DNA from: an uncultured Bacillota bacterium
GTDB taxonomy: Bacteria; Bacillota; Clostridia; Peptostreptococcales; Anaerovoracaceae
DNA: 64,000 nt
Assembly: GCA_949287095.1 (NCBI GenBank)
Contig: CASEFA010000003.1
Coordinates: 62,001 to 126,000, forward strand
Direction of reading: 5' to 3'
The notes below the pieces were generated by a model, which worked only from the letters and a program-made list of their open reading frames with translations, was not told where the DNA came from and searched no databases. Position 1 is the first letter of the stretch; every line of letters begins with the position of its first letter. The translations under genes were made by a program, and so were the position numbers. This document shows positions 18,196 to 25,835 of this stretch, piece after piece.

Positions 18196-19275
18196 CTACA
18201 GTCCGAAGAGCTCCTTTACCGCGTCCTCTTCAAGGTCCGCGCCTATTACGCAAATCTTACCCGTAACGTCGGCGCTTCCGTACCGTACGTCAGGCTCGCC
18301 GGGAACGTAGTCGAAGTGGATCCATCTTCCGTCCTCGCCCTCGACGATTCCCTTGGCTCTGAGCACCTGTCCGTACTCGGTGAAGTTCCCCAGCTTTCCG
18401 AGAGCTTCTTCTATGCCCTCCGCAGTGAACTTCTTCGCCGTCTCCACACCGAAGCTGGTGAACACTTCGTCGGCATGGTGATGATGGTGTTCATGATCGT
18501 GGTCATGGTGGTGATCATGATCATGGTGATGGTGGCCGCAGCCGCACTCATCGTCGTGGTCGTGATGGTCGTGGCCGCAGCCGCACTCGTCGTCATGGTC
18601 GTGATGATCGTGTTCGTGATGATGCTCGTGGTCGTGTTCCGCCACCTCGGCCGCAAGCTTTTCTATCTCTATCTGAATGGTATTCTTTCGCTCCATGGTC
18701 TCGAGGATCTGCGCCCCGGTAAGCTCATCCCACGGCGTGGTTATGAGGGAAGCCTTGTCGTTATGTCCCTTTATCAGCTCGACGCACTGGTCAAGCTTCT
18801 CCTGGGAAAGTCCGGAAGTGTGGCTCAAAACTATGGTGCTGGCGTTTTCTATCTGATTATTGAAAAATTCACCGAAATTCTTCATGTACATTTTGCACTT
18901 TTTGGCGTCTACCACGGTGGTAAATCCGTTCAGCGCGATCTTCTCGTTGTGAAGTCCCTCCACAGCCAGGATAACGTCGCTGAGCTTGCCTACTCCCGAC
19001 GGCTCGATGAGAATTCTGTCAGGGTCGTAGTCTGCAATTACCTGATCCAGCGCCCGACCGAAATCCCCCACGAGAGAGCAGCAGATGCACCCCGAATTCA
19101 TCTCGTTGATCTTCACTCCGGCATCTTTCAGAAAGCCGCCGTCTATGCCGATTTCGCCGAACTCGTTCTCTATGAGAACCACCTGCTCGCCCTTATAGGC
19201 CTCCTCGATGAGCTTCTTTATAAGAGTCGTCTTCCCCGCTCCGAGGAATCCCGAAAAAATATCTACCTTAGCCAT
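18196..19275 (-). CDS. CobW/ZNG1-type metal-chaperone GTPase with His-rich insert
   Basis: A 359-residue G3E GTPase. The P-loop is GFLGAGKTT (residues 9-17), the metal site CICC is at 63-66, and the HTSG near residue 152 is at the guanine-specificity position. Between the GTPase and the CobW C-terminal domain is a His/Asp-rich stretch (about residues 213-267) holding two near-identical HDHHDHDDECGCG units. This is expected to bind zinc, nickel or cobalt. Such proteins insert or deliver metals in the cytoplasm. There is no nearby apo-target gene. The next gene downstream is crcB, across a terminator. The metal is not decidable from sequence. Confidence 0.88.
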   Translation of the reverse strand: MAKVDIFSGFLGAGKTTLIKKLIEEAYKGEQVVLIENEFGEIGIDGGFLKDAGVKINEMNSGCICCSLVGDFGRALDQVIADYDPDRILIEPSGVGKLSDVILAVEGLHNEKIALNGFTTVVDAKKCKMYMKNFGEFFNNQIENASTIVLSHTSGLSQEKLDQCVELIKGHNDKASLITTPWDELTGAQILETMERKNTIQIEIEKLAAEVAEHDHEHHHEHDHHDHDDECGCGHDHHDHDDECGCGHHHHDHDHHHDHDHEHHHHHADEVFTSFGVETAKKFTAEGIEEALGKLGNFTEYGQVLRAKGIVEGEDGRWIHFDYVPGEPDVRYGSADVTGKICVIGADLEEDAVKELFGL

Positions 19276-19320
19276 TTATATCATCTCTTTCCTGAAAAAT
19301 TATTACAAAACTGCCCTTCT

Positions 19321-19326
19321 ATTATA
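19321..19326 (-). promoter_or_regulatory. Probable -10 element of cobW
   Basis: A perfect TATAAT lies 46 bases before the cobW start on the minus strand. No good -35 hexamer is visible and I saw no Zur-like operator. Confidence 0.45.
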
Positions 19327-19419
19327 CCACTTTTTTCGCCTTTTGCACTATGTATTGCGCGGAAAAGTAACCGGCTTTGAGCAGGCGACTTTTGCACGGG
19401 AGGTGTTGAGCGGGCGGTT

Positions 19420-19652
19420 TTGACCTTCATGCCGAAATCAGGCTCGCATGTCAAGGCGTTTTTTTGCAAAACGTGTACTGCCGCGCAAAAAGGTCAAGGT
19501 TTTTACCTCGTTCCGCTCTGATTTTCTTGACCTCACAGCTTAAATGCCCGCCGAAGGTCAAGAATCGCCTTGACCTCGACCCCATATAGCCGGGAACAGG
19601 TCAAACGCCGCTAAGGCACACGGATTAAACCCCACTAAGGCACACAGGTCAA
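19420..19652. repeat. Inverted-end 35-bp units, array B (TTGACC type)
   Basis: This fills most of the 409-base gap between cobW and the Crp-type gene. Units of exactly 35 bp begin TTGACC and end GGTCAA at 19527-19561 and 19570-19604. A third, at 19420-19454, ends TGTCAA (one mismatch). Lone GGTCAA words at 19492 and 19647 end degenerate 35-base windows. The two good units are 43 bp apart start to start, with an eight-base spacer. Unit interiors are not similar. After 19599 there is also an 18-base direct repeat (CAGGTCAAACGCCGCTAA), 48 bp apart. No reading frame of note is present. Same design as arrays A, C and D with a different end word. Confidence 0.75.
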
Positions 19653-19684
19653 ACGCCGCTAAAACACCCCACTAAACAGCACCG

Positions 19685-20338
19685 CTACTCTCCTTCGCCG
19701 TACACAGTAAACCGGCTCTTTCTGTAATCTATTAGCCCGTCCCTCTTCATCCGGGAAAGTTCCGCGCTCATGGCGCTTCTGTCCACGGAAAGGTAATCGG
19801 CAAGGCCCTGCCTGTCAAAAGGTATATCGAAGGTGCGGCTTCCTTTGCGCCTCATCTCATAAGTCAGGTACGACAAAAGCTTCTCCCTGGTGCTGCGCCT
19901 GGACAGGTGCTCAATCTTTCTGTTCAGCATCAGATTCTTTCCGGCGATGACTCCGAGAAGGCTTGTCACCAGCTTTTCTCCGCCGTTTTCCAAAATCTCC
20001 CGAACCTTTATCCATATTACCCGGCTGTCCGCCTCCGCCTCCACGTCCACGGAGATCACGGCTCCCTTTACGCTGGCAAAGACCTCGGCGAACAGCTCCC
20101 CCGGCTCGATTTCGGAGATGATGTTTCTGTTTCCCGCAAAATCTTCCGTGACTATCCGCAGAGCGCCCTCCGTCAGAATCCCCAGACTGTCCGTAATATC
20201 TCCCTGCCTCAGCACAAAGCTTCCCTTCGGGTATCTTCTATCCGCCGCGTGAAGATTTTCCAGCAGATTTTCAATATCTTCATCCTTTGTCCTCCGAAAA
20301 AGGCTGCACTTTTCAAGAATCTCGTATTTTTTCTCCAT
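19685..20338 (-). CDS. Crp/Fnr-family transcriptional regulator (HcpR-like)
   Basis: A 217-residue regulator with an N-terminal cyclic-nucleotide-binding-type beta-roll (about 1-130) and a C-terminal helix-turn-helix (about 160-205, with FDRQGLADYLSVDRSAMSAELSRMKRDGLI as recognition region). The sensor domain has no cysteine cluster for an iron-sulfur centre of the Fnr type. The start chosen is the ATG at 20338, with AAAGGA seven bases upstream. It is divergent from a ferredoxin gene, the arrangement of HcpR regulators, which respond to nitrosative stress in clostridia. The HcpR assignment is from context. See the operator at 20351-20366. Confidence 0.85.
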   Translation of the reverse strand: MEKKYEILEKCSLFRRTKDEDIENLLENLHAADRRYPKGSFVLRQGDITDSLGILTEGALRIVTEDFAGNRNIISEIEPGELFAEVFASVKGAVISVDVEAEADSRVIWIKVREILENGGEKLVTSLLGVIAGKNLMLNRKIEHLSRRSTREKLLSYLTYEMRRKGSRTFDIPFDRQGLADYLSVDRSAMSAELSRMKRDGLIDYRKSRFTVYGEGE

Positions 20339-20350
20339 ATTTTTTCCTTT

Positions 20351-20366
20351 CGTTGTAAAAACAACG
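20351..20366. promoter_or_regulatory. Candidate operator for the Crp/Fnr-type regulator
   Basis: CGTTGT, four A, ACAACG: a perfect 6-bp inverted repeat. Its centre (20358.5) is 41.5 bases upstream of the predicted ferredoxin start site near 20400, the class II activator position. It lies just downstream of the regulator gene's own predicted start site near 20372, where binding would repress. Confidence 0.6.
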
Positions 20367-20378
20367 TACTTTTCTTCC

Positions 20379-20407
20379 ATAGTAGCCTATACTGTGACCA
20401 TAGTCAA
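20379..20407 (-). promoter_or_regulatory. Promoter of the Crp/Fnr-type gene
   Basis: On the minus strand TTGACT (20407-20402) is followed after 17 bases by TACTAT (20384-20379). It overlaps the divergent ferredoxin promoter. Confidence 0.65.
20388..20393 (+). promoter_or_regulatory. -10 element of the ferredoxin gene
   Basis: TATACT with no recognisable -35 hexamer, as expected of an activator-dependent promoter. Confidence 0.5.
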
Positions 20408-20441
20408 CAGCGATTCGAGGTTTAACGAAAGGAAGTGCAAC

Positions 20442-21236
20442 ATGATAAGAAAGATAATACACATAGATCAGGACAAATGTAACGGGTGCGGACTTTGCGC
20501 CAAAGCCTGCCACGAGGGGGCCATCGGAATGGTAGACGGAAAGGCGACCCTCCTGAGAGACGACTACTGCGACGGCCTGGGAGACTGCCTGCCGACATGC
20601 CCTACCGGAGCCATCACTTTTGTTGAGAGAGAAGCCCTCGCATACGATGAGGCTGCGGTTAAAGCCAACATGGCCGCCCGTGCAAAGGCTGCAGACGATG
20701 CAGGCCATTCAGGAACCGGAGCCGAAGAGCCCCTTGCCTGCGGCTGTCCCGGTTCCCACAGCAGAGCCATAAACCGCGCCTGTGAAGGTACGGGAGCCTC
20801 ACCGGCAGCGTCAGGAGCTTCAGCTGCGCCGACAGCGCCTTCGGCATCCCCGTCCTTCAGGCAGAACACCAGCCGCCTTTCCCAGTGGCCTGTTCAGATA
20901 AAACTTGCTCCTGTAAACGCACCGTACTTTAACGGCGCTAACCTTCTCGTAGCCGCAGACTGCACCGCCTACGCCTACGGCAGTTTCCACGAGGACTTCA
21001 TCAGAAATAAGGTTACTCTGATAGGCTGCCCGAAGCTGGACAGCGTGGACTACTCCGAAAAGCTCACCGAAATCATAAGGAACAACGATATTAAGAGCGT
21101 CACCGTGGTGAGAATGGAGGTTCCATGCTGCGGAGGCATAGAGATGGCCGTGAAGAAAGCTCTTCAGGACAGCGGAAAGTTTATCCCGTGGCAGGTGGTT
21201 ACCATCTCCACGGAAGGTGAAATACTGGAACAGTAA
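20442..21236 (+). CDS. 4Fe-4S ferredoxin-domain protein (FrdX-like)
   Basis: A 264-residue protein with an N-terminal ferredoxin domain: CNGCGLCAKACHE gives one CxxCxxCxxxC cluster and YCDGLGDCLPTCPTG a second, variant one. A central linker of about 60 residues is rich in Ala, Gly, Ser and Pro and holds an ACGCPG motif. The C-terminal 100 residues (APYFNGANLLVAADCTAYAYGSFHEDF...GCPKLD...MEVPCCGG) form a conserved cysteine-containing domain seen in ferredoxin-like proteins next to hybrid cluster protein genes. The ATG at 20442 has AAAGGAAG six bases upstream; the in-frame start at 20394 is in the promoter. It is the likely target of the divergent regulator. No hcp gene is in view. Confidence 0.82.
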   Translation: MIRKIIHIDQDKCNGCGLCAKACHEGAIGMVDGKATLLRDDYCDGLGDCLPTCPTGAITFVEREALAYDEAAVKANMAARAKAADDAGHSGTGAEEPLACGCPGSHSRAINRACEGTGASPAASGASAAPTAPSASPSFRQNTSRLSQWPVQIKLAPVNAPYFNGANLLVAADCTAYAYGSFHEDFIRNKVTLIGCPKLDSVDYSEKLTEIIRNNDIKSVTVVRMEVPCCGGIEMAVKKALQDSGKFIPWQVVTISTEGEILEQ

Positions 21237-21247
21237 ACAGCACTTTG

Positions 21248-21289
21248 CACTGCAGGAGGCAGTATCACCTCCTGACAGTGTATTTTTTT
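21248..21289 (+). terminator. Rho-independent terminator after the ferredoxin gene
   Basis: CACTG-CAGGAGG (21248-21259) pairs with CCTCCTG-a-CAGTG (21268-21280), followed by TATTTTTTT. Confidence 0.85.
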
Positions 21290-21383
21290 CTACTATGAGA
21301 AGCAGTTCTGCCTCTCACAGTTCATTTTTCAGCCTTATGTCACGGATTTAAACTATACACGTAATATACGTGAAAGGAATCCT

Positions 21384-21788
21384 GTGAATATGGCAGCCAG
21401 AATTTATATAAAGCCCGAACTTAAAGAATTTAACCGCAAACACATGGGCAGACGCATCAGAGCCCAGCGTGAGCTTCTGGAGATGACCAGAGAAGACCTT
21501 GCTTTTGCTACAGATCTCTCTCCTAAGTTTATTGCTGAAATAGAATACGGAAACAGAGGGCTATCTCTCAGTAATCTCTATAAGATAAGTCAGGTTCTCG
21601 ATGTAACATGCGACTACCTGATATCCGGCTCCTATACCGGAGTGGAGCTTGAAGAGCACGTAAACAGAATTGCCGAGGATGTTCTCGAACCTATGGTTGA
21701 CTTCTCTCCGGACGAAGTAAAATTCATGGAGAGCATCGCCAATTCATATAAAATCCTCCGCAGGAAACTTAACAATCACGACAGGTAA
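21384..21788 (+). CDS. XRE-family helix-turn-helix regulator
   Basis: A 134-residue protein with an XRE/Cro-type HTH (about residues 20-80: MGRRIRAQRELLEMTREDLAFATDLSPKFIAEIEYGNRGLSLSNLYKISQVLDV) and a short C-terminal helical tail. It starts at GTG 21384 with AAGGAA five bases upstream, or ATG 21390. It is convergent with the MFS gene, three bases apart. It is solitary; a regulatory target is not evident. Confidence 0.82.
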   Translation: MNMAARIYIKPELKEFNRKHMGRRIRAQRELLEMTREDLAFATDLSPKFIAEIEYGNRGLSLSNLYKISQVLDVTCDYLISGSYTGVELEEHVNRIAEDVLEPMVDFSPDEVKFMESIANSYKILRRKLNNHDR

Positions 21789-21791
21789 CAC

Positions 21792-23177
21792 TCAGGAACT
21801 CTTCCCGCCCTTTCCTCTGAACGCCGACATGAACACGCCGATGATACACAAAACTATGAACACGGTAAATGATATTTTCATCGTTCTCACAAGGTCGGCA
21901 GCCTGTGACTCCTCAAGAGCCATCGTCCCTATGGTTATGCCCATTACAACGCTTACTGTGCCCATGCTTGCAGACTGTCCGTAGGTTCTCATGGTCGCCA
22001 CTATCGAGTTTGCCACGCTGTAGTCCTCCGGTCCGACGCAGTCCATGATGGCATTGGTGTTAGGGGACGCGAACATGGAGAATCCGAAGCCGGCGGTCAT
22101 GAGAGATGCGATGACATACCACAGGCCGGTCGTCTCGTTGAGCCTTGAGAACATTAAGAGAGCCAGAACGCACAGGAGCATTCCGCAGGTGGCAAGCTTG
22201 TACGGCTTTATCCGGTCCGAAAGGGCTCCCATTGCAGGCGAGAACAAAGCCTGCATCAGCGGCATCACGATGAGGATAAGTCCTGCCGTCTGTGAGGTGA
22301 AATCCATTACAACCTGCAGATAGATGCTCACGAGATAGCTTATGGCGTAAGTGGCGCCGTAGTTTAAGAGAGCCGCCAGGCTGGAAAGTGTGAAAGGAGC
22401 GCTCTCCGTGAACATCGTTATCTTCATCACCGGATTTGTCTTTTTTCTCTCTATCAGTACGAAAATAACTCCCAGGATTATTCCTGCAGCAAAAATAAAC
22501 GGTCCCGCATTCATGGCCGTCAGATTTCCGAGTCCGTACAGGCTCACTGCGACGGCCCCTACGTAGAACAGGTTCCCCGCAACGTCAGGCCCTGCCTCAG
22601 GCGCATTTTTCGTATCCTTCGGAATGCTTCTGTATCCCTCAAAAAACGCAACGGCTGCCGCTATTGCTGCGGCTCCGAACACCGCATGCCAGCTCATATA
22701 GTGATTCAGGAAGCCTCCGATTACAGGCCCTGCCGAAAGGCCCACGTAGGTGGCGGCTGTGGACAGGCCCAGAACCCTGCCCCTCTCGCTGTCGGGATAC
22801 GCGCTGATTAAAATTGCGTTATTTGTCGAAAAGATCATGGCCGCGCTTGCCCCCTGAAGAGCGCGCAAAAAAAGCAGAACCCAGATGTTCCAGGCAAATA
22901 CGCACAGCACGGATATCGCTAAAAATCCGCCTACACCTGCCAGAAACACCCGCCTTCTGCCTGATATGTCCGCAACACTTCCGAAAGGCACGCTGAGAGC
23001 AGCTACGGATATGGTGTACGCCGTCACTATCCATCCGGCCATGGCCCCTCCCACGTTAAAGTCTCCTTCCATAGCCGGAATGGACAGATTAAGGGCGCTG
23101 CCCATAAAAGTAGTTATAAACGCCGTTATCATAGCCGCCTTGAGGACGGCCTTCCTGCTCTTCTCTTCGCCTTCCAT
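21792..23177 (-). CDS. MFS drug-efflux-type transporter (DHA2-like, about 14 TM)
   Basis: A 461-residue membrane protein of the major facilitator superfamily with about 14 predicted helices, as in the DHA2 multidrug group. Motif A appears as GSVADISGRRRVFL after helix 2, motif C as TYVGLSAGPVIGGFL in helix 5, and a second motif A-like GALSDRIKPYKL lies in the second half. It would export hydrophobic compounds by proton antiport; the substrate is unknown. It lies downstream of the small membrane protein gene by 15 bases and is probably on the same message. Confidence 0.88.
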   Translation of the reverse strand: MEGEEKSRKAVLKAAMITAFITTFMGSALNLSIPAMEGDFNVGGAMAGWIVTAYTISVAALSVPFGSVADISGRRRVFLAGVGGFLAISVLCVFAWNIWVLLFLRALQGASAAMIFSTNNAILISAYPDSERGRVLGLSTAATYVGLSAGPVIGGFLNHYMSWHAVFGAAAIAAAVAFFEGYRSIPKDTKNAPEAGPDVAGNLFYVGAVAVSLYGLGNLTAMNAGPFIFAAGIILGVIFVLIERKKTNPVMKITMFTESAPFTLSSLAALLNYGATYAISYLVSIYLQVVMDFTSQTAGLILIVMPLMQALFSPAMGALSDRIKPYKLATCGMLLCVLALLMFSRLNETTGLWYVIASLMTAGFGFSMFASPNTNAIMDCVGPEDYSVANSIVATMRTYGQSASMGTVSVVMGITIGTMALEESQAADLVRTMKISFTVFIVLCIIGVFMSAFRGKGGKSS

Positions 23178-23192
23178 TTTCCTTTTAATCGG

Positions 23193-23576
23193 CTAATCTA
23201 CATAGAGCTGTCCGTGACGGCCGCTCTCCATTCCGGTAATCTGCCCGAAACCGCCGACCTCTATGTTGTACCACATATCGCCGCTCTGAATGACGAATTC
23301 GTACTCGTTCCAGAGGCCCTCGTTTTCGTAGGTGGCCTGAATCACCTCTCCGCCTCCTGCCGCATCAAGGGCTATGGCTCTTGCGTGATTTCCGTCCACC
23401 CTGAATGTAAAGATCAGCGCCAGCGCGATGACGGCCGCCGCAGCGACGGCTCCTGCGATTATGCCGATTATTCCTCCTGTCGATAACTTTTTCTTTTTCT
23501 TCACCGGCTCCGCCGCCGTGTTTTCTTCCTTTATCTCAGCTACAGCCGTAACGTTAGTTCTTTCTTCTGTATTCAT
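23193..23576 (-). CDS. Small single-span membrane protein with PepSY-like C terminus
   Basis: A 127-residue protein with a charged N-terminal cytoplasmic tail (about 1-38, ending KKKKK), one hydrophobic helix (about 39-62, GGIIGIIAGAVAAAAVIALALIF) and an extracytoplasmic domain of about 60 residues. That domain (HARAIALDAAGGG...EYEFVIQSGDMWYNIEVGGFGQITGME) resembles a PepSY unit, a family linked to peptidase inhibition. The start is the ATG at 23576, with GGAGG seven bases upstream. Its role is unknown. Confidence 0.7.
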   Translation of the reverse strand: MNTEERTNVTAVAEIKEENTAAEPVKKKKKLSTGGIIGIIAGAVAAAAVIALALIFTFRVDGNHARAIALDAAGGGEVIQATYENEGLWNEYEFVIQSGDMWYNIEVGGFGQITGMESGRHGQLYVD

Positions 23577-23648
23577 GATAATGCCTCCTCCGTTAAGTAT
23601 GGCCCTATGATACACGGGAAACATTAAAACTACATTAAGAAACCGGAA

Positions 23649-25271
23649 TTAAATTCTGCTGAAGCGGATTTTTCCGCCGACTATGGTCATTGCGGCCTTT
23701 ATGTCCTTTATATGCGCAGGCTCCGCCTCGAAAAGGTTCTCTTCGAGAACGGTTATGTCCGCATCAAAACCTTCAGCTATCATACCGCGGTGATTTTCCG
23801 CATTGCAGGCAAAGGCTGAAGTCTTTGTGTAATCCTCCACCGACTCTTCCACGGTCAGGCCCTCTTCAGGATACCATCCGCCTTCAGGAAATCCGTCGTA
23901 ATCCTTTCTTGTCACCGCCGTATAGATGTTCGGCATAGGATTGAAGGTCTCCACAGGGCAGTCCGTTCCGAAAGGCGTCTTTATGCCCATATCTCTGAGA
24001 GTCCGCCAGTTATAGCTTGTCTTCATCCGCTCTTTTCCGACTCTGCTTTCGGCCACGTGAAGATCGTACTCTATGAATACCGGCTGGATGTAGGCGATTA
24101 TTCCGCCCTTTCTCATCCTCTCCATTATATCCTCATTGAGAATCTGAGCATGAACGATTCCGTCTCTCGTCGAAACGTCCGGATACTCGGCGCGGGCAGA
24201 TTCTATGGCCGTCACCGCCTGTTCCGCCGCCGCGTCTCCTATGCAGTGAATAGCCACCGCCATGCCCTCCTTACGGGCTTTCATGACGTCGTGAGCAAGG
24301 TCTTCTGCCGTCTTATATATTCCGATTCCTCTGTTTCCCGGATCGTCGGAATAATCCTCCTTAAGCCACGCCGTCCTTGCGCCAAGAGAACCGTCGGCAA
24401 ACAGCTTTCTCGGTCCGAATGTGAAGTTCCCGAAGGACATTCCCGTCCTGTATCCCAAAGCCTTAAATTCGTCAAAGGTTTCATCGCCGCTTAAGGAACA
24501 CTGCTCATATACTCTTATCGGCAGCCTGTCCTCCTCGCAGAGCTCTTTAAAGGCCTGAATGACAGCCTTGAAGTTTTTGCCCGGAAGAGTTGTCATATCG
24601 TCGCTCTGAACCTGGGTCAGTCCCGCTTCCGCAGCCGCCTGCGCCGCAGAGACTATCATTTCCTTTATCTCTTCTACAGACGGTTCAGGCAGCTTTTCGA
24701 AAATGGCTCCGAACATCTCCTGCATGACTCCCGTCGGCTCGCCGCTTTCGTCGACCTTGAATGCTCCCGACTCAGGCTGAGGGATTCCCTTGCCTATTCC
24801 TATCTTCTGAAGAGCCGCAGAGTTCAGCGATGCCACGTGACAGCATATTCTGAGGGCGATTATCGGGTGCTTCTCCGATGCCTTATCCAGGTCGTATCTG
24901 TCTATGTGCCTTTTATCTTCCCAGTTATCGTCGTTCCAGCCGTAGCACATAACCCAGCTTCCTTCAGGAATGTTCTTCTCTGCTATGTACGACTTTACTG
25001 CTTTTACTGCTTCGTCTATGTTCTTAGTCCCGGAAAGGTCCAGCTGAGACATGTTGTATCCCACGTTGAGAAGGTGCATGTGGCTGTCGTTAAATCCGGG
25101 CAAAACAAGCCGTCCGCCCAGGTCTGCCTTTTCGGCATCTTCAGGCGCAAAGGCTGTAACCTCGCTGTCCGAACCGACTTTTTTTATCACGCCGTCCTCA
25201 ATGTACACGGCCTGTTCAAGCTTTCCGTTTCCCGTATATACCTTTCCCCCTGTAATAAGCAATCCTTTCAT
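23649..25271 (-). CDS. Amidohydrolase family protein (YtcJ/exoenzyme-regulatory AepA type)
   Basis: A 540-residue metal-dependent hydrolase of the amidohydrolase_3 family. The first metal motif is GFNDSHMHLLN (H-x-H), HCIGDAA provides a later metal histidine, and FGTDCPVETFNPMPNIYTAVTR holds the conserved aspartate. It is cytoplasmic with no signal peptide. Members are annotated only broadly as amidohydrolases acting on C-N bonds; the substrate is not known. It is monocistronic or leads the downstream small membrane protein and MFS genes after a 72-base gap. It starts at ATG 25271. Confidence 0.85.
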   Translation of the reverse strand: MKGLLITGGKVYTGNGKLEQAVYIEDGVIKKVGSDSEVTAFAPEDAEKADLGGRLVLPGFNDSHMHLLNVGYNMSQLDLSGTKNIDEAVKAVKSYIAEKNIPEGSWVMCYGWNDDNWEDKRHIDRYDLDKASEKHPIIALRICCHVASLNSAALQKIGIGKGIPQPESGAFKVDESGEPTGVMQEMFGAIFEKLPEPSVEEIKEMIVSAAQAAAEAGLTQVQSDDMTTLPGKNFKAVIQAFKELCEEDRLPIRVYEQCSLSGDETFDEFKALGYRTGMSFGNFTFGPRKLFADGSLGARTAWLKEDYSDDPGNRGIGIYKTAEDLAHDVMKARKEGMAVAIHCIGDAAAEQAVTAIESARAEYPDVSTRDGIVHAQILNEDIMERMRKGGIIAYIQPVFIEYDLHVAESRVGKERMKTSYNWRTLRDMGIKTPFGTDCPVETFNPMPNIYTAVTRKDYDGFPEGGWYPEEGLTVEESVEDYTKTSAFACNAENHRGMIAEGFDADITVLEENLFEAEPAHIKDIKAAMTIVGGKIRFSRI

Positions 25272-25321
25272 ATTCTCATCTGCCTTTCTTCCTGCGACAT
25301 TTGATATATTTTATCCAACAT

Positions 25322-25351
25322 AAAAAGGGTATCACAAAGATACCCTTTTTT
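25322..25351 (-). terminator. Bidirectional terminator between the DUF3343 and amidohydrolase genes
   Basis: AAAAAGGGTATC, five-base loop, GATACCCTTTTTT. On the minus strand it ends the selenium-supply transcript; it is symmetric enough to work in both directions. Confidence 0.85.
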
Positions 25352-25385
25352 CAAGTTTCACATTTTGTCCGGGGACCGGCGCCGG

Positions 25386-25622
25386 CTACGCCTCGCACTG
25401 CCAGATCCCTTCCGTTTCGATGTCTCCCGCCTCCGCAGCGGCTCGGATCTTTTCCTCTTCGGAGAGAGGGGAAGCCCACGCCATGCCGCATCCGGCAGAC
25501 AGAACTCTCGGAACCGGGATAAGGCGGCCCTCTATGCCCAGCTCTTTGCATCGCTTTTCAAAAGCGATTGCGTCTGCAGTAACGTGAAATGTAACTACTG
25601 TTTTAATTTCTTTTTTCCTCAT
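25386..25622 (-). CDS. DUF3343 putative Se/S carrier-like protein
   Basis: A 78-residue protein of the DUF3343 family, which in many genomes accompanies selD, yedE and TusA-like genes and is listed as a putative selenium or sulfur carrier. Conserved features are the ferredoxin-like fold start (TVVTFHVTADAIAFEKRCKELGIEGRLIPVPR) and the LSAGCGMAW motif with the single conserved Cys that could carry Se or S. It overlaps the TusA-like gene by four bases and is the last gene of its transcript. Confidence 0.85.
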   Translation of the reverse strand: MRKKEIKTVVTFHVTADAIAFEKRCKELGIEGRLIPVPRVLSAGCGMAWASPLSEEEKIRAAAEAGDIETEGIWQCEA

Positions 25623-25822
25623 CTGATGATTACCTCAAAGCCATCTTCTGTCTCATTAGAAGTATAGCTGAGGCCTTTGCTCTTTGCAAGCTTTTCTACG
25701 TTCATTTTCTGATGAGGTTCGGTTACGAGAACCTTCACCTGCTCGTTCGACTCCTTGAGAGCCTGATCTGTAAGCATGATAGGTTCCGGGCAGGAGAGTC
25801 CTCTTGCGTCTACTGTTTTCAT
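25619..25822 (-). CDS. TusA/SirA-like sulfurtransferase (YedF type)
   Basis: A 67-residue TusA-like protein, MKTVDARGLSCPEPIMLTDQAL, with the CPxP motif whose cysteine (C11) accepts sulfane sulfur or selenium. Its length is that of a single TusA domain; the longer YedF proteins of selenium clusters carry an added C-terminal domain that here may be replaced by the separate DUF3343 gene downstream. It is 13 bases downstream of the yedE-like gene. The role in selenium delivery to SelD is inferred from the neighbourhood. Confidence 0.88.
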   Translation of the reverse strand: MKTVDARGLSCPEPIMLTDQALKESNEQVKVLVTEPHQKMNVEKLAKSKGLSYTSNETEDGFEVIIR

Positions 25823-25835
25823 TCTATCTCCCTCC

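Noticed and set aside
17755..19380. A 541-codon frame on the plus strand, rich in V and M
   Set aside because: It is the reverse complement of cobW and crcB; the V/M run mirrors the His-rich repeat of the GTPase.
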